Shown one piece after another: positions 52,314 through 61,306 of a stretch of DNA of 64,000 nt. How positions within the stretch are numbered: the stretch's first letter is position 1; each line of letters opens with the position of its first letter. The position numbers and the translations under genes are program-made. The stretch covers positions 310,001-374,000 of the forward strand of contig CALMJK010000005.1 of the NCBI GenBank assembly GCA_937864225.1, in the 5' to 3' direction. The notes below the pieces were generated by a model. It did no database searches. It was not told where the DNA came from and saw nothing but the letters and a program-made list of their open reading frames with translations. This stretch comes from an uncultured bacterium. Lineage in GTDB: Bacteria; Krumholzibacteriota; Krumholzibacteriia; LZORAL124-64-63.

Positions 52314-53675
52314 ATGCGCACCTGTCCGATTCACTTGTTCGCTCTGGCGCTCCCGTGGATCGCGGGGGCGGGGCTCGCGATCGCCGCCCTGCCGGCCGGT
52401 GACGCCGCGCTGGGCACGCGGAAATACGACGATTTCGAGCGCCCCCAGGCCTGCGCCACCTGCCACGTCGACATCGCGCGCCAGCACGAGCAGGCGATGA
52501 TGTCGCAGGCGTACACGCACCACTGGGACGAAATCGAGTATTTCGGCCTCGCCGTGCCGCATGCCGAGAAGGAGCCGAAGGTCGCGGGCGTGAAGGCCGG
52601 CTGCAACGGCTGCCACGCGCCGCTCGCTTTCCTGGCCGGCGACGTCCCGCCGCCTCCGCCGCAGGCCAAGAGTCGCGCCAACGAGAGCGTCTCGTGCGAC
52701 CTCTGCCATTCGCTCACCGGCTTCGAGGGCGACACGCCGTTCAACTTCAATTGGATAAGCGAGCCGGGCAAGGTGAAGCAGGGGCCTCGGCCGGGCCGTG
52801 TCAGCCCGCACCACCAGACTGTCGAGAATCCCTTCCTGCGCACGGCGGAATTCTGCGGCACGTGCCACAACGAGATGGATCCCTGGGGCTTGTGGGTCAA
52901 GTCCACTCACCTCGAGTGGCGGGAGGGGCCGCACGGGAAGGCGGGCATCGTCTGCCAGGAATGTCACATGCCGCCGGCCGCCGGCCGCAGCGCCACCATG
53001 GGCGAACCGCTGCCCGACGTGCGCCAGCACCTCTTCCACGGCGCGCACGACCCCGGCAAGCTCGCGGGGGTGATCGAGGTGCGCATCCATCCCGAGGCGC
53101 GTGAGGCGGAGCCTGGCGATCGCGTGAGGCTGATTGCGACGCTCGTGAACGCCAAGGCCGGTCACAAGGTGCCGAGCGGTTCCGCCGAGGAGCGCGTGCT
53201 CTGGCTGCACGTCACCGCAACCGACGCGCGGGGCAGGACCTGGCATCTGCCGGTCGACGCGAAGGGCTTCGCCGGCGAAGAGTTGACCATCGCGACGGAG
53301 ACGGCACTGGCCTACCAGGACATCGGCGACATCACCGGGCAGGCCGGCTTCGCGGGCCTGAAGCGCGACGGCGAGGTCCCGGCCGGCGACCGCATCTTCC
53401 GGCTGCCATACCTCGATCCCCAGGGGCGCATGACGATCGCCCAGTGGAACACGGCCGGCTTCGGGCCGGATTACCGCCTGGCGCCGCTGGCGGCCGTGAA
53501 CGAGACGTTCACCTGGACGTTGCCGCCGGACGTCGCGCCCGGGACGCTGACGGTGACGGCCGAAGTGTGGTACTCCCGGCTGGTCTCCTCGGTCGCCGAG
53601 TTCCTGCACGTGCCGCGCGAGGAATCGGAGCCGGTCAAGATCAACACGCACCGGACGACCTTCGAGGTCCTGTAG
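52314..53675 (+). CDS. Pentahaem c-type cytochrome with C-terminal beta-sandwich domain (copy 2)
   Basis: This 453-residue paralogue of the preceding cytochrome has a cleavable signal peptide (about residues 1-26) and five haem sites at the same places: CATCH (47-51), CNGCH (97-101), CDLCH (128-132), CGTCH (181-185) and CQECH (214-218). Long identical blocks are shared with copy 1, including G-C-N-G-C-H-A-P-L-A-F-L-A-G-D and W-V-K-S-T-H-L-E-W-R, so this is a tandem duplication. The N-terminus differs: copy 1 looks membrane-retained, whereas this one looks soluble. GAGGAGGG precedes ATG 52314. The porin gene follows after 19 bases. Confidence 0.9.
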   Translation: MRTCPIHLFALALPWIAGAGLAIAALPAGDAALGTRKYDDFERPQACATCHVDIARQHEQAMMSQAYTHHWDEIEYFGLAVPHAEKEPKVAGVKAGCNGCHAPLAFLAGDVPPPPPQAKSRANESVSCDLCHSLTGFEGDTPFNFNWISEPGKVKQGPRPGRVSPHHQTVENPFLRTAEFCGTCHNEMDPWGLWVKSTHLEWREGPHGKAGIVCQECHMPPAAGRSATMGEPLPDVRQHLFHGAHDPGKLAGVIEVRIHPEAREAEPGDRVRLIATLVNAKAGHKVPSGSAEERVLWLHVTATDARGRTWHLPVDAKGFAGEELTIATETALAYQDIGDITGQAGFAGLKRDGEVPAGDRIFRLPYLDPQGRMTIAQWNTAGFGPDYRLAPLAAVNETFTWTLPPDVAPGTLTVTAEVWYSRLVSSVAEFLHVPREESEPVKINTHRTTFEVL

Positions 53676-53694
53676 CCGGGTAAGGAGCACGACC

Positions 53695-54933
53695 ATGAGC
53701 GAGCGCAGAATCTTGGCCGCGACGCTGGCTGCCTGCCTGGGCACCGCGCTGCTGTTGTCGTCCGGCGACGCGGGCGCGATCCCCGTCTTCGCGCGCAAGT
53801 ACCAGATCTCCTGCTCGACCTGCCACGCGCCATTCCCGCGTCTGAAGCCGTACGGCGAGGACTTCGCGGGCCGCGGGTTCCGCATGGAGGAGGGGCAGGA
53901 ACCGGTCCGCGCCACCTACGACGTGGGCGATCCCCTGCTGATGCTGCCGCGGGACCTGCCGCTGGGGGCGCGGATGGAGGGCTACCTGTCGTGGAAGGAG
54001 GACAGCGACGCCGAAACCGACGTCGAATGGCCCTGGGTCTGGAAGATCCTCTCCGGCGGGCCGATCGGGAAGACGGCGTCGTACTACTTCTACTTCCTGA
54101 TGGAGCGGGGCGAAGTCGTCGGACTCGAAGATGCCTATCTGCAACTCAACGACGTGCTCGGCAGCGGCTTCGACCTGGTCTTCGGACAGTTCCAGGTCTG
54201 CGACCCGCTCTTCAAGCGCGAGCTGCGACTGGAGCGGTTCGACTACTTGATCTTCAAGACGCGGGTCGGGCGATCGCCGGTGGACCTCACGTACGACCGC
54301 GGTCTCATGCTCGCGCGCGCGCTGCCCGGCGACGTGGACATGGTCGCGATGGCGCTCAACGGCAACGGCATCGGCGCCGCCGAGGACGCGGGCGTCTCCG
54401 ACTTCAAGAATCACGACAGCGATCAGTTGCGGAACTTCGCGCTGCGTCTGGCGAAGCAGACCGGTCCCGTGCGTCTGGGCGCCTTCGGCTACTACGGCCG
54501 GACCGAGGACAAGGAGAGCCCGGCCCAGACGCGCAACGAGACCTGGTACCTGGGGCCGGATCTCGTCGTGGACTTCGGCGACCGGGCCCAGCTCAACGCG
54601 CAGTTCCTCTACCGCGAGGACGACGACCCGTTCTTCACGGGCGCGCGGGATGGTGTCGCCACGCGCGGCGGCTTTGCCGAACTGCACTATTTCCCGCGCG
54701 GTCACGACGGACGCTGGGCCTTCTCCGTCCTCTACAACAAGATCACGTCCAGCGACGAGGCGGTGCCCGATCCCGAGACCGACGAACTCCTCTACGAGCA
54801 GGCGGAGCGCGAAACATTTTCGCTGACCGCCAACCACCTGATCGCGCGCAACATCCGCCTCACGCTCGAGGGCGGGCGCGATCTGGAAGCGGAAAAGACT
54901 AGGCTGTCCATCGGTCTCATCAGCGCCTTCTGA
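53695..54933 (+). CDS. Monohaem-tagged outer-membrane porin
   Basis: This 412-residue protein has a signal peptide (residues 1-28), then one haem site C-S-T-C-H (40-44) in the block C-x-x-C-H-A-P-F-P-R-L-K-P-Y-G, followed by a beta-barrel of alternating amphipathic strands that ends S-I-G-L-I-S-A-F. The D-A-Y-L-Q-L-N-D motif resembles porin strands of phosphate/anion-porin-like barrels. Fused haem-porin proteins occur near multihaem cytochromes in metal-cycling bacteria. The gene starts 19 bases after the second cytochrome with AAGGAG upstream, so they are co-expressed. It probably houses or docks the cytochromes across the outer membrane (inference). Confidence 0.85.
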   Translation: MSERRILAATLAACLGTALLLSSGDAGAIPVFARKYQISCSTCHAPFPRLKPYGEDFAGRGFRMEEGQEPVRATYDVGDPLLMLPRDLPLGARMEGYLSWKEDSDAETDVEWPWVWKILSGGPIGKTASYYFYFLMERGEVVGLEDAYLQLNDVLGSGFDLVFGQFQVCDPLFKRELRLERFDYLIFKTRVGRSPVDLTYDRGLMLARALPGDVDMVAMALNGNGIGAAEDAGVSDFKNHDSDQLRNFALRLAKQTGPVRLGAFGYYGRTEDKESPAQTRNETWYLGPDLVVDFGDRAQLNAQFLYREDDDPFFTGARDGVATRGGFAELHYFPRGHDGRWAFSVLYNKITSSDEAVPDPETDELLYEQAERETFSLTANHLIARNIRLTLEGGRDLEAEKTRLSIGLISAF

Positions 54934-54966
54934 GGCGCGTGAGCGTGCAAAACGGTCTGTGAGGTC

Positions 54967-56151
54967 ATGCGCCACGCCGACGTGATGTCCGGCCTTGACG
55001 TGCTCGCCGCGGGGGGCTTTGCCGCGCTGCGCGGGCAGCGCTGCGGCCTGCTCTGCCATCCGGCCTCCGTCGACCGGACGCTCGCGCACGCGGCGCGCGT
55101 GCTCGCCAGCGCCGCGGCGATCGACCTGCGGGCATTGTTCGGTCCCCAACACGGCATCCGTGGCGAGACCCAGGACAACATGGTGGAATGGGAGGGGTTC
55201 CGGGATCCAGTCACGGGATTGCCGGTCCACTCGCTCTATGGGCAGCACCGGCAGCCCACGGCCGCGATGTTTGCCGACCTCGACACGCTCGTGATCGATC
55301 TGCAGGACGTGGGCGCCCGTTATTACACGTTCGTCTGGACGTTGCTTCTCTGTCTGGAGGCGTGCGCGCGAGAGAACAAGCGCGTCGTCGTGCTCGACAG
55401 GCCCAACCCTATCGGGGGCACCGGGCGGGAGGGCGCGGTCCTGGACACGGCTTACGCCTCGTTCGTCGGGCTCGCGCCGCTGCCCATGCGGCACGGCCTG
55501 ACGCTGGGCGAGCTGGCGCGCTGGTTGCGCGCCTGGCGAGGGCTCGATGTCGCGCTTGAGGTCGTCCGGATGCGCGGCTGGCGCCGCGCGATGGACTTCG
55601 AGGCGACCGGTTTGCCGTGGGTCTTGCCGTCGCCCAACCTGCCGACCGTGGACGCGGCGTTCGTCTATCCGGGCATGTGCCTGCTCGAAGGCACGGAGCT
55701 GTCGGAAGGACGCGGCACGACCAGGCCCTTCGAGATCTTCGGCGCGCCCGGCCTCGACCCCGACGTCCTCGTGACCCGCTTGGCGGACTGGGAGTTGCCG
55801 GGCGTGGCCTTTCGACCGCTGCACTTCGTGCCGACGTTTCAGAAACACGCCGGGCTCCTGTGCGGCGGCGCCCAGATCCACGTCCTCGACCGCGCGACCT
55901 TCAAGCCGTGTTTGACGGCGGTCGCCGTCTTGTGCGCCGTGCGGGACGTGGCGCCGGCAACGCTGCGCTGGCGGATGCCGCCATACGAATACGAGGCCAG
56001 CAAGCTGCCGATCGACATCCTGGCGGGCGACGCGAGGCTGCGCGAGGCGATCGAGGCGGGACTGGCTCCGGCCCGGATCGCCGACGAATGGCTGGACGGC
56101 GTGGCGCGGTTCACGGACGGCCTCGGGGGGTGCATTCTCTATGAGGAATGA
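54967..56151 (+). CDS. namZ: NamZ-family exo-beta-N-acetylmuramidase (DUF1343)
   Basis: This 394-residue glycosidase of the former DUF1343 family releases MurNAc from the non-reducing end of peptidoglycan fragments. Family blocks are clear: L-F-G-P-Q-H-G-I-R-G, S-L-Y-G, D-L-Q-D-V-G-A-R-Y-Y-T-F, L-D-R-P-N-P-I-G-G, F-V-Y-P-G-M-C-L-L-E-G-T-E-L-S-E-G-R-G-T-T, and P-Y-E-Y-E. I see no signal peptide, so it may act in the cytoplasm on imported muropeptides or need another route. Its last 11 bases overlap the MurU-AmgK fusion gene, which would use its product. ATG 54967 is the likely start; ATG 54985 is an alternative. Confidence 0.92.
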   Translation: MRHADVMSGLDVLAAGGFAALRGQRCGLLCHPASVDRTLAHAARVLASAAAIDLRALFGPQHGIRGETQDNMVEWEGFRDPVTGLPVHSLYGQHRQPTAAMFADLDTLVIDLQDVGARYYTFVWTLLLCLEACARENKRVVVLDRPNPIGGTGREGAVLDTAYASFVGLAPLPMRHGLTLGELARWLRAWRGLDVALEVVRMRGWRRAMDFEATGLPWVLPSPNLPTVDAAFVYPGMCLLEGTELSEGRGTTRPFEIFGAPGLDPDVLVTRLADWELPGVAFRPLHFVPTFQKHAGLLCGGAQIHVLDRATFKPCLTAVAVLCAVRDVAPATLRWRMPPYEYEASKLPIDILAGDARLREAIEAGLAPARIADEWLDGVARFTDGLGGCILYEE

Positions 56152-58201
56152 GCGCGCCGAGGCGCCCGCCGTCGAGCGGGCGATGATCCTCGCCGCCGGT
56201 TTCGGCACGCGCCTGCGTCCGCTCACGGAGCGGCTGCCCAAGCCGCTCGTGCCGCTGCTGGGTCGTCCCCTGTTGGAGTGGATCGCGCGTTCCTTGTGCG
56301 GAGCGGGCGTCCATCACATCGCGATCAATGCCCATCACTTGCCGGACGAGCTGGCGCGAGGAGTCGAACGCCTGGCCCAGGATCTCGCGCGCGGACCGTG
56401 TCCTGGCGCGAGCCCGCGGCCGGACTGTGAGATCGCTCTCTATCGCGAGGCGCAGATCCTCGGCACCGGCGGCGCGCTCGCCAATGCGCGCGCGTTCCTC
56501 GAACAGGACGCGCAGTTCCTGGTGCACAACGGCGACGTGCTCACCGACCTCGATCTGGCCTGGCTGGCCGCGGCGCATGTGAAGTCGGGGGCGCTGGCGA
56601 CCCTCGCCCTGGTGGATTGGCCGGCCGCGAACACCGTGTTGCTGAGTTCCGAGGGCGTGGTGGTCGACATCAACGGCCGGCACGGAGCCGAACCCGCGCG
56701 CGGACGAGCCCTGTGTTACACGGGCGTCGCGATGCTTTCGCGCGGCATCTTCCGCTACTTGCCGGAGACCGGCTATGCCTCCCTGATCGAGGCGCTGCTG
56801 ACCGCGCTCGTGGCTGAGCCGGGCAGCGTGCGGGGGCTGGCGCCGGGCGACGTCTACTGGAACGACTTGGGCACGATCGAACGGCTCCTCGATGCGCACC
56901 GCGACGTCCTTCTGTCGCGGCGACTCGTCTTGGCCGAGGTGGATCCGCCTCAGGACGGCGTCTTTCTCGGCCCCGGCGCGCGCGTGGCGAAGGACGCTCG
57001 CCTGAATGGCTTCGTGAGTCTCGGGCGCGAAGCCTGCGTGAGGTCCGGCGCGCGGCTCGACGACTGCATCGTGTTCGACGACACGACGGTGGCGGCTGGG
57101 CCCGCCTGGCGGCGCGCCGTTCTCGGCCCGGGCTGGGCCGTGACGCAGGATGAGAACGAGATTCCTCATCTGCCGTGCGTGCGCGCCGCGGGATTCGGAG
57201 CGGAGTCGCGCATCGAGCCGCTGGTGGAGCACGGCTCCGACCGCGGGTTCTGGCGCCTGCGCGCCGCCGACCGCGCCGGCGCCGCCAAGCTCGGCCGAGA
57301 CGGGCCGTCCACTCTGGTGCTGATGCGCACGGCGCCGACCGACCCGGAGCTGCCGCGCTTCGTGGCGGTGGGTCGGTTCCTGCACGAGCAGGGGCTGGGC
57401 GGTCCCGCGATCGTCGCCGACGATCCGGCGACCGGCACGGTGTTGATGGAAGATCTGGGCGACGAGTCGCTCTATCAGGCGGTCCGCCGCGAGCGGGCGC
57501 GGCTGCCCGCGCTGCATCGGACGGCCCTGGAACTGCTCGTCGCGCTGCAGACGCGCGGGACGGTCCGCTTGGACCGCTGTCCCCTGGCCGGTGATCGCCT
57601 GTTCGACCACGCCACGCTCCGCTGGGAGAGCGACTATTTCCGGCAACGGTTTCTGCGGGATGTTGCCAGCGTGCCGGAGGCGGTGGCGGCCGCGCTGGAT
57701 GAGGAATTCGAGCGCCTGGCACAGGCCGCGCTGGCGCAGCCGATCGTGCTGATGCATCGCGATTTCCAGTCGCAGAACATCCTGCTGGTCCAGGGTCGCC
57801 CGCGCCTGATCGACTTCCAGGGCATGCGCCGCGGACCGTTGCTCTATGACGTGATGTCGTTGCTGCGGGATCCCTACCTCGACCCGACGCCGGCCGAGCG
57901 CGCGCCGCTGCTGGAGGGCTGGCGCGATGCCCTGGCCGCGGCCGGAGGTCCCGTCCTCGCGCCCAATGAACTGCGCCGTCACGCCGCGGTCGCCGGGCTG
58001 CAGCGCAACCTGCAGGCGCTTGGAGCCTATGCCTTCCTGTCGCGCGTGCAGGGGAAGGCCGAATACGTGCAGTGGATCCCAGCCGGCCTGCGCCAACTCG
58101 AGGACGGGCTGACGGAGCTGCGCGCCTGCGACGGCCCGCCCGGCCCCCTGCCGCGCCTGGAGGCCGTGGTCGCAAAAGTCAGGTCCGGTGGGGCGCGATG
58201 A
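56141..58201 (+). CDS. MurU-AmgK fusion: MurNAc-1-phosphate uridylyltransferase and anomeric sugar kinase
   Basis: This 686-residue protein joins two steps of the MurNAc salvage route. Residues about 15-250 are a nucleotidyltransferase of MurU type: I-L-A-A-G-F-G-T-R-L-R-P-L-T, K-P-L-V-P-L-L-G-R-P, L-G-T-G-G-A-L-A-N-A and H-N-G-D-V-L-T-D-L. About 265-345 is a short hexapeptide-repeat stretch. From about 360 an APH-type kinase follows, with V-L-M-H-R-D-F-Q-S-Q-N-I and L-I-D-F-Q-G-M-R-R-G-P, as in the MurNAc/GlcNAc kinase AmgK. In other bacteria these are separate, often adjacent, genes. With NamZ upstream, the pair could turn wall fragments into UDP-MurNAc. Confidence 0.87.
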   Translation: MRNERAEAPAVERAMILAAGFGTRLRPLTERLPKPLVPLLGRPLLEWIARSLCGAGVHHIAINAHHLPDELARGVERLAQDLARGPCPGASPRPDCEIALYREAQILGTGGALANARAFLEQDAQFLVHNGDVLTDLDLAWLAAAHVKSGALATLALVDWPAANTVLLSSEGVVVDINGRHGAEPARGRALCYTGVAMLSRGIFRYLPETGYASLIEALLTALVAEPGSVRGLAPGDVYWNDLGTIERLLDAHRDVLLSRRLVLAEVDPPQDGVFLGPGARVAKDARLNGFVSLGREACVRSGARLDDCIVFDDTTVAAGPAWRRAVLGPGWAVTQDENEIPHLPCVRAAGFGAESRIEPLVEHGSDRGFWRLRAADRAGAAKLGRDGPSTLVLMRTAPTDPELPRFVAVGRFLHEQGLGGPAIVADDPATGTVLMEDLGDESLYQAVRRERARLPALHRTALELLVALQTRGTVRLDRCPLAGDRLFDHATLRWESDYFRQRFLRDVASVPEAVAAALDEEFERLAQAALAQPIVLMHRDFQSQNILLVQGRPRLIDFQGMRRGPLLYDVMSLLRDPYLDPTPAERAPLLEGWRDALAAAGGPVLAPNELRRHAAVAGLQRNLQALGAYAFLSRVQGKAEYVQWIPAGLRQLEDGLTELRACDGPPGPLPRLEAVVAKVRSGGAR

Positions 58202-58303
58202 GCGCACGAACGCCCACCGCGGACGCGGTCATGAGGTCTTGAGTCCGCTGGGGGAGATGGCCCATTCCGGGTGCGCGCCAAACCCGTTCGTGAGCGAGGA
58301 TCC

Positions 58304-59299
58304 ATGAAGGCCGACCCGCAACAACGACTCGACGAGCTGTCCGCCGGCTACCAGAACGCGGTCATCCTGCTGACGGCGAACCATCTGGGTGTTTTCCCGG
58401 CCCTGGCCGCCGGCCCCCGCGTGGCGGCCGACCTGGCGAGCGAACTCGGCCTCGACGCGCGCGCGCTGGAGACGACGCTGCTGGCCTTGGCGGCTGAGGG
58501 GATCCTTAGCCAGGCGCGCGGCACCTTCTGCCTCGCGCCCGATTTCGCGCCGCTCCTGCTGCCCGGCGGTTCCCAATCCCGCGCCAGCATCATGGAGCAC
58601 AATTATCACCTGCTGCGGCGCTGGGTGGGGCTTGACGAGGTGCTGCGCACGGGGCGCCCCGCCGCCGACACGCAGCGGCCGCGCGACGGCACGCAATTGC
58701 GCGCCTTCATCTGCGGCATGGCCGACATCTCGCGCCAGTCGAGCGAGGAGGTGGCGCGGAAGCTCGATCTGTCGCCTTTCAACCGTCTGCTCGACGTGGG
58801 GGGCGGCCCGGGCACGGCGGCCATCACCTTCGCCCTGCGCTATCCCCAGCTGCGCTGCGTCGTGTATGACCTGCCCGAGGTCGTGCCGATCGCGCGCGAG
58901 GAGATCGCGCGCGCCAAGCTGGAGGAGCGCGTCGCCACGGTCGCGGGTGATTTTCTCGAAGATCCCCTCGGCTCGGGCTTCGACATCTTGTACGTCTCGA
59001 ACATCATCCACAGCCAGAGCGTCGGGCAGACGGCCGCCCTGTTCGGCCGCTGCCGAGAGGCGCTCGTCGCGGGCGGCACCGTGGTGGTCAAGGATTTCTT
59101 CCTGGACGACAGCCGGGTCGAGCCAGCCAGCGCGGCCCGCTTCTCGGTTAACATGCTGGTCGGCACCGCGGAAGGAAAGTCCTACACGCTGGACGAGACG
59201 CGCGAGCTGTTGGCGGACGCGGGGTTCGGCGATTTTCGCGTCGTGACGGTGGCCCGGGCCAGCGCCCTGCTGGTCGGCCGGCGCGGACCGTCCGCGTGA
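58304..59299 (+). CDS. SAM-dependent O-methyltransferase (acetylserotonin/hydroxyneurosporene type)
   Basis: This 331-residue enzyme has an N-terminal winged-helix dimerisation domain (about 1-100; A-A-D-L-A-S-E-L-G-L-D-A-R-A-L) and a class I methyltransferase domain with the SAM motif L-L-D-V-G-G-G-P-G-T-A-A, a following Y-D-L-P-E-V and the G-G-T-V-V-V-K-D-F strand. Family members methylate hydroxyls of phenolic or polyketide metabolites; the expected catalytic His appears as N-I-I-H-S. The substrate is unknown and no biosynthetic cluster is visible. GAGCGAGGA precedes ATG 58304. It converges on hydA. Confidence 0.88.
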   Translation: MKADPQQRLDELSAGYQNAVILLTANHLGVFPALAAGPRVAADLASELGLDARALETTLLALAAEGILSQARGTFCLAPDFAPLLLPGGSQSRASIMEHNYHLLRRWVGLDEVLRTGRPAADTQRPRDGTQLRAFICGMADISRQSSEEVARKLDLSPFNRLLDVGGGPGTAAITFALRYPQLRCVVYDLPEVVPIAREEIARAKLEERVATVAGDFLEDPLGSGFDILYVSNIIHSQSVGQTAALFGRCREALVAGGTVVVKDFFLDDSRVEPASAARFSVNMLVGTAEGKSYTLDETRELLADAGFGDFRVVTVARASALLVGRRGPSA

Positions 59300-59335
59300 C
59301 GATCCGCGCCGGCTTCGGCGTCTGGTCGCGCGCGC

Positions 59336-61270
59336 TCAGGCGATGTACTTCCCGCGCGGCGTGTAGTGCGTGTGCAGCAGCTTGTGGCTGAGGTGGCCGC
59401 ACGGCCCGTCGGTGAGGAACTCCTTGTAGAGCTTCAACACCGCGGGGTTCTCGTGCGACTTGCGCACGGCGTAGGCCTGGTCTTCTGAATAGATGGCCCG
59501 CGCCCTGGCCGCCCGGATCTCCGGGCTGGTCGGGATCGGCTGGCCGCCTCCGCCGAGGCAGCCGCCCGGGCACCCCATGAATTCGATGAAGTGGCACTGG
59601 GCGAGCTCGCCCCCCGACTTGATGTTCTCCATCACTTTCTTGGCATTGGCCGTGCCGTGGGCGATGGCGACCTTCAGCGTCGCCCCCTCCAGCCACTTCC
59701 AATCCTTGACCAGGTGCTTGAACATGGCCGGCACGGGCCCGGACTGCGGCACCTTGATCTCGACCACGCGCACGCCGTCGAAGCCGCGCACGGGCGTGAT
59801 GTCGGCGTTGGCGAAGACGTTCTCCACCTTCAGGCCGGTCACGATTTCGATCACCGTGCGCAGGGCGGCTTCCATGACGCCGCCCGTGGCGCCGAAGATG
59901 ACGCCGGAGCCGGTCGCGGTGCCGAACGGGTCGTCGAAATCGGACTTCGGCATGCGCGGCAAGTCGACGCCGGCCTCGCGGATCATCTTGGCCAGTTCGC
60001 GCGTCGTCAGGCCGTAATCGATGTCCTTGAACCCGCTGTCGCACATCTCGGGCCGGTTGCACTCGAATTTCTTTGCCGAGCAAGGCATGAGCGCGACCGT
60101 GACGATGTCCTTCGGATCGATTCCGGACAGCTTGGCGTAGTACGTCTTGATGACGGCGCCGAACATCTGTTGCGGACTCTTGGCGGAGGACACGTTCGGG
60201 ATGTACTCGGGGTAGAAGTGTTCCAGGTACTTCACCCAGCCCGGCGAACAACTCGTGAACTGTGGCAGGGCGACCGACTTGTCCTGCTCGACGAGCGCCT
60301 TGTACAGCCTCAGGATCAGTTCCGTGCCCTCTTCGATGATCGTGAGGTCGGCCGAAAAGTTGGTGTCGAACACCTTGTCGAAACCGCACAGGCGCAGCGC
60401 CGTGTTCATTTCGAAGGTGAGGGCGTGGCCCGGCTCGAGGTCGAAGCACTCGCCGATGGCGGCGCGCGGGGCCGGGGCGGTCTGGATGATCACGTGCTTG
60501 TTCGGATCGTCGATGGCGGCCCAGACCTCATCGGTGGGATCGTTGGCGCGCAGCGCGCCGGTCGGGCAGCGATTGATGCACTGGCCGCAGTTGATGCAAA
60601 TCACGTCCTTGAGCGGTTTGTCCATGAACGTCGCGATCCGGGTCTGATCGCCGCGTCCGACAGCCTCGAGCACGCCGACTTCCTGCAGGTCGATGCAGGT
60701 GCGCACGCAGCGCCGGCACAGGACGCACTTGTTCATGTCGCGCAGAACGGAGTGGCTGGAGAGGTCCATTTCGTGGCGGGGCGCCGCGGGGTGTCCGAAC
60801 CGGAAGAAGTCCACTCCGTATTCCTGGGCCAGCGCCTGCAGCTGGCAGTTGTTGTTGCGTGCGCAGCTGTAGCACTCGCCGTAATGCTCGGAGAGCATCA
60901 GGTCGATGATGTGTCGCCGGGCTTGCCGCACCTTGCGCGTGTGCGTTTTCACCTTCAGGGGGGCCGTGATCGGGTAGGCGCATGACGCCTGCAGGGTGCG
61001 CTGTCCCTCGATCTCGACCACGCACACGCGGCAGACGCCGGCGATGCAGAGGTCCTCGTGCCAGCACAACGTCGGGATGCGCACGCCGATCCGGCGGGCC
61101 GCCTCGAGAATCGTCGTGCCCATCGGCACCTTCACGTCCTGACCGTCGATGTTCACCGACACCAGCGCGCCTATGTCGGCGGTGTCGGCGACGCGGGCCA
61201 CGGTGTGGCCGCGCTGGCTGACGGGCGCGCGAGACGTGTCGTCGTCGAGCTTCCTATTGTTCTCCGCCAT
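59336..61270 (-). CDS. hydA: [FeFe] hydrogenase catalytic subunit, HydA of NADH-linked complex
   Basis: This 644-residue subunit reversibly makes H2. Domains in order: a 2Fe-2S domain (Cys69, 80, 83, 97), His-Cys3 4Fe-4S site (His129, Cys133, 136, 142), two 4Fe-4S clusters (Cys182-192, Cys225-235), then the H-cluster domain with L1 T-S-C-S-P-G-W (Cys341), L2 M-P-C-S-A-K-K-F-E (Cys397) and L3 F-M-G-C-P-G-G-C-L-G-G-G (Cys567, Cys571). All four H-cluster cysteines are present, but the proton-transfer Cys that usually follows Cys341 is Ser342. With NuoF- and NuoE-like partners upstream, it is the group A3-type, potentially electron-bifurcating complex. No HydEFG maturases lie in the window. Confidence 0.95.
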   Translation of the reverse strand: MAENNRKLDDDTSRAPVSQRGHTVARVADTADIGALVSVNIDGQDVKVPMGTTILEAARRIGVRIPTLCWHEDLCIAGVCRVCVVEIEGQRTLQASCAYPITAPLKVKTHTRKVRQARRHIIDLMLSEHYGECYSCARNNNCQLQALAQEYGVDFFRFGHPAAPRHEMDLSSHSVLRDMNKCVLCRRCVRTCIDLQEVGVLEAVGRGDQTRIATFMDKPLKDVICINCGQCINRCPTGALRANDPTDEVWAAIDDPNKHVIIQTAPAPRAAIGECFDLEPGHALTFEMNTALRLCGFDKVFDTNFSADLTIIEEGTELILRLYKALVEQDKSVALPQFTSCSPGWVKYLEHFYPEYIPNVSSAKSPQQMFGAVIKTYYAKLSGIDPKDIVTVALMPCSAKKFECNRPEMCDSGFKDIDYGLTTRELAKMIREAGVDLPRMPKSDFDDPFGTATGSGVIFGATGGVMEAALRTVIEIVTGLKVENVFANADITPVRGFDGVRVVEIKVPQSGPVPAMFKHLVKDWKWLEGATLKVAIAHGTANAKKVMENIKSGGELAQCHFIEFMGCPGGCLGGGGQPIPTSPEIRAARARAIYSEDQAYAVRKSHENPAVLKLYKEFLTDGPCGHLSHKLLHTHYTPRGKYIA

Positions 61271-61306
61271 GATATCCGGCTCCTTGGCTGACGCGTTCCG
61301 GCGCTG

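Noticed and set aside
50708-53675. Octahaem or nitrite-reductase identity for the cytochromes
   Set aside because: Each has only five CxxCH sites and no CxxCK; active-site features of NrfA or Hao are absent.
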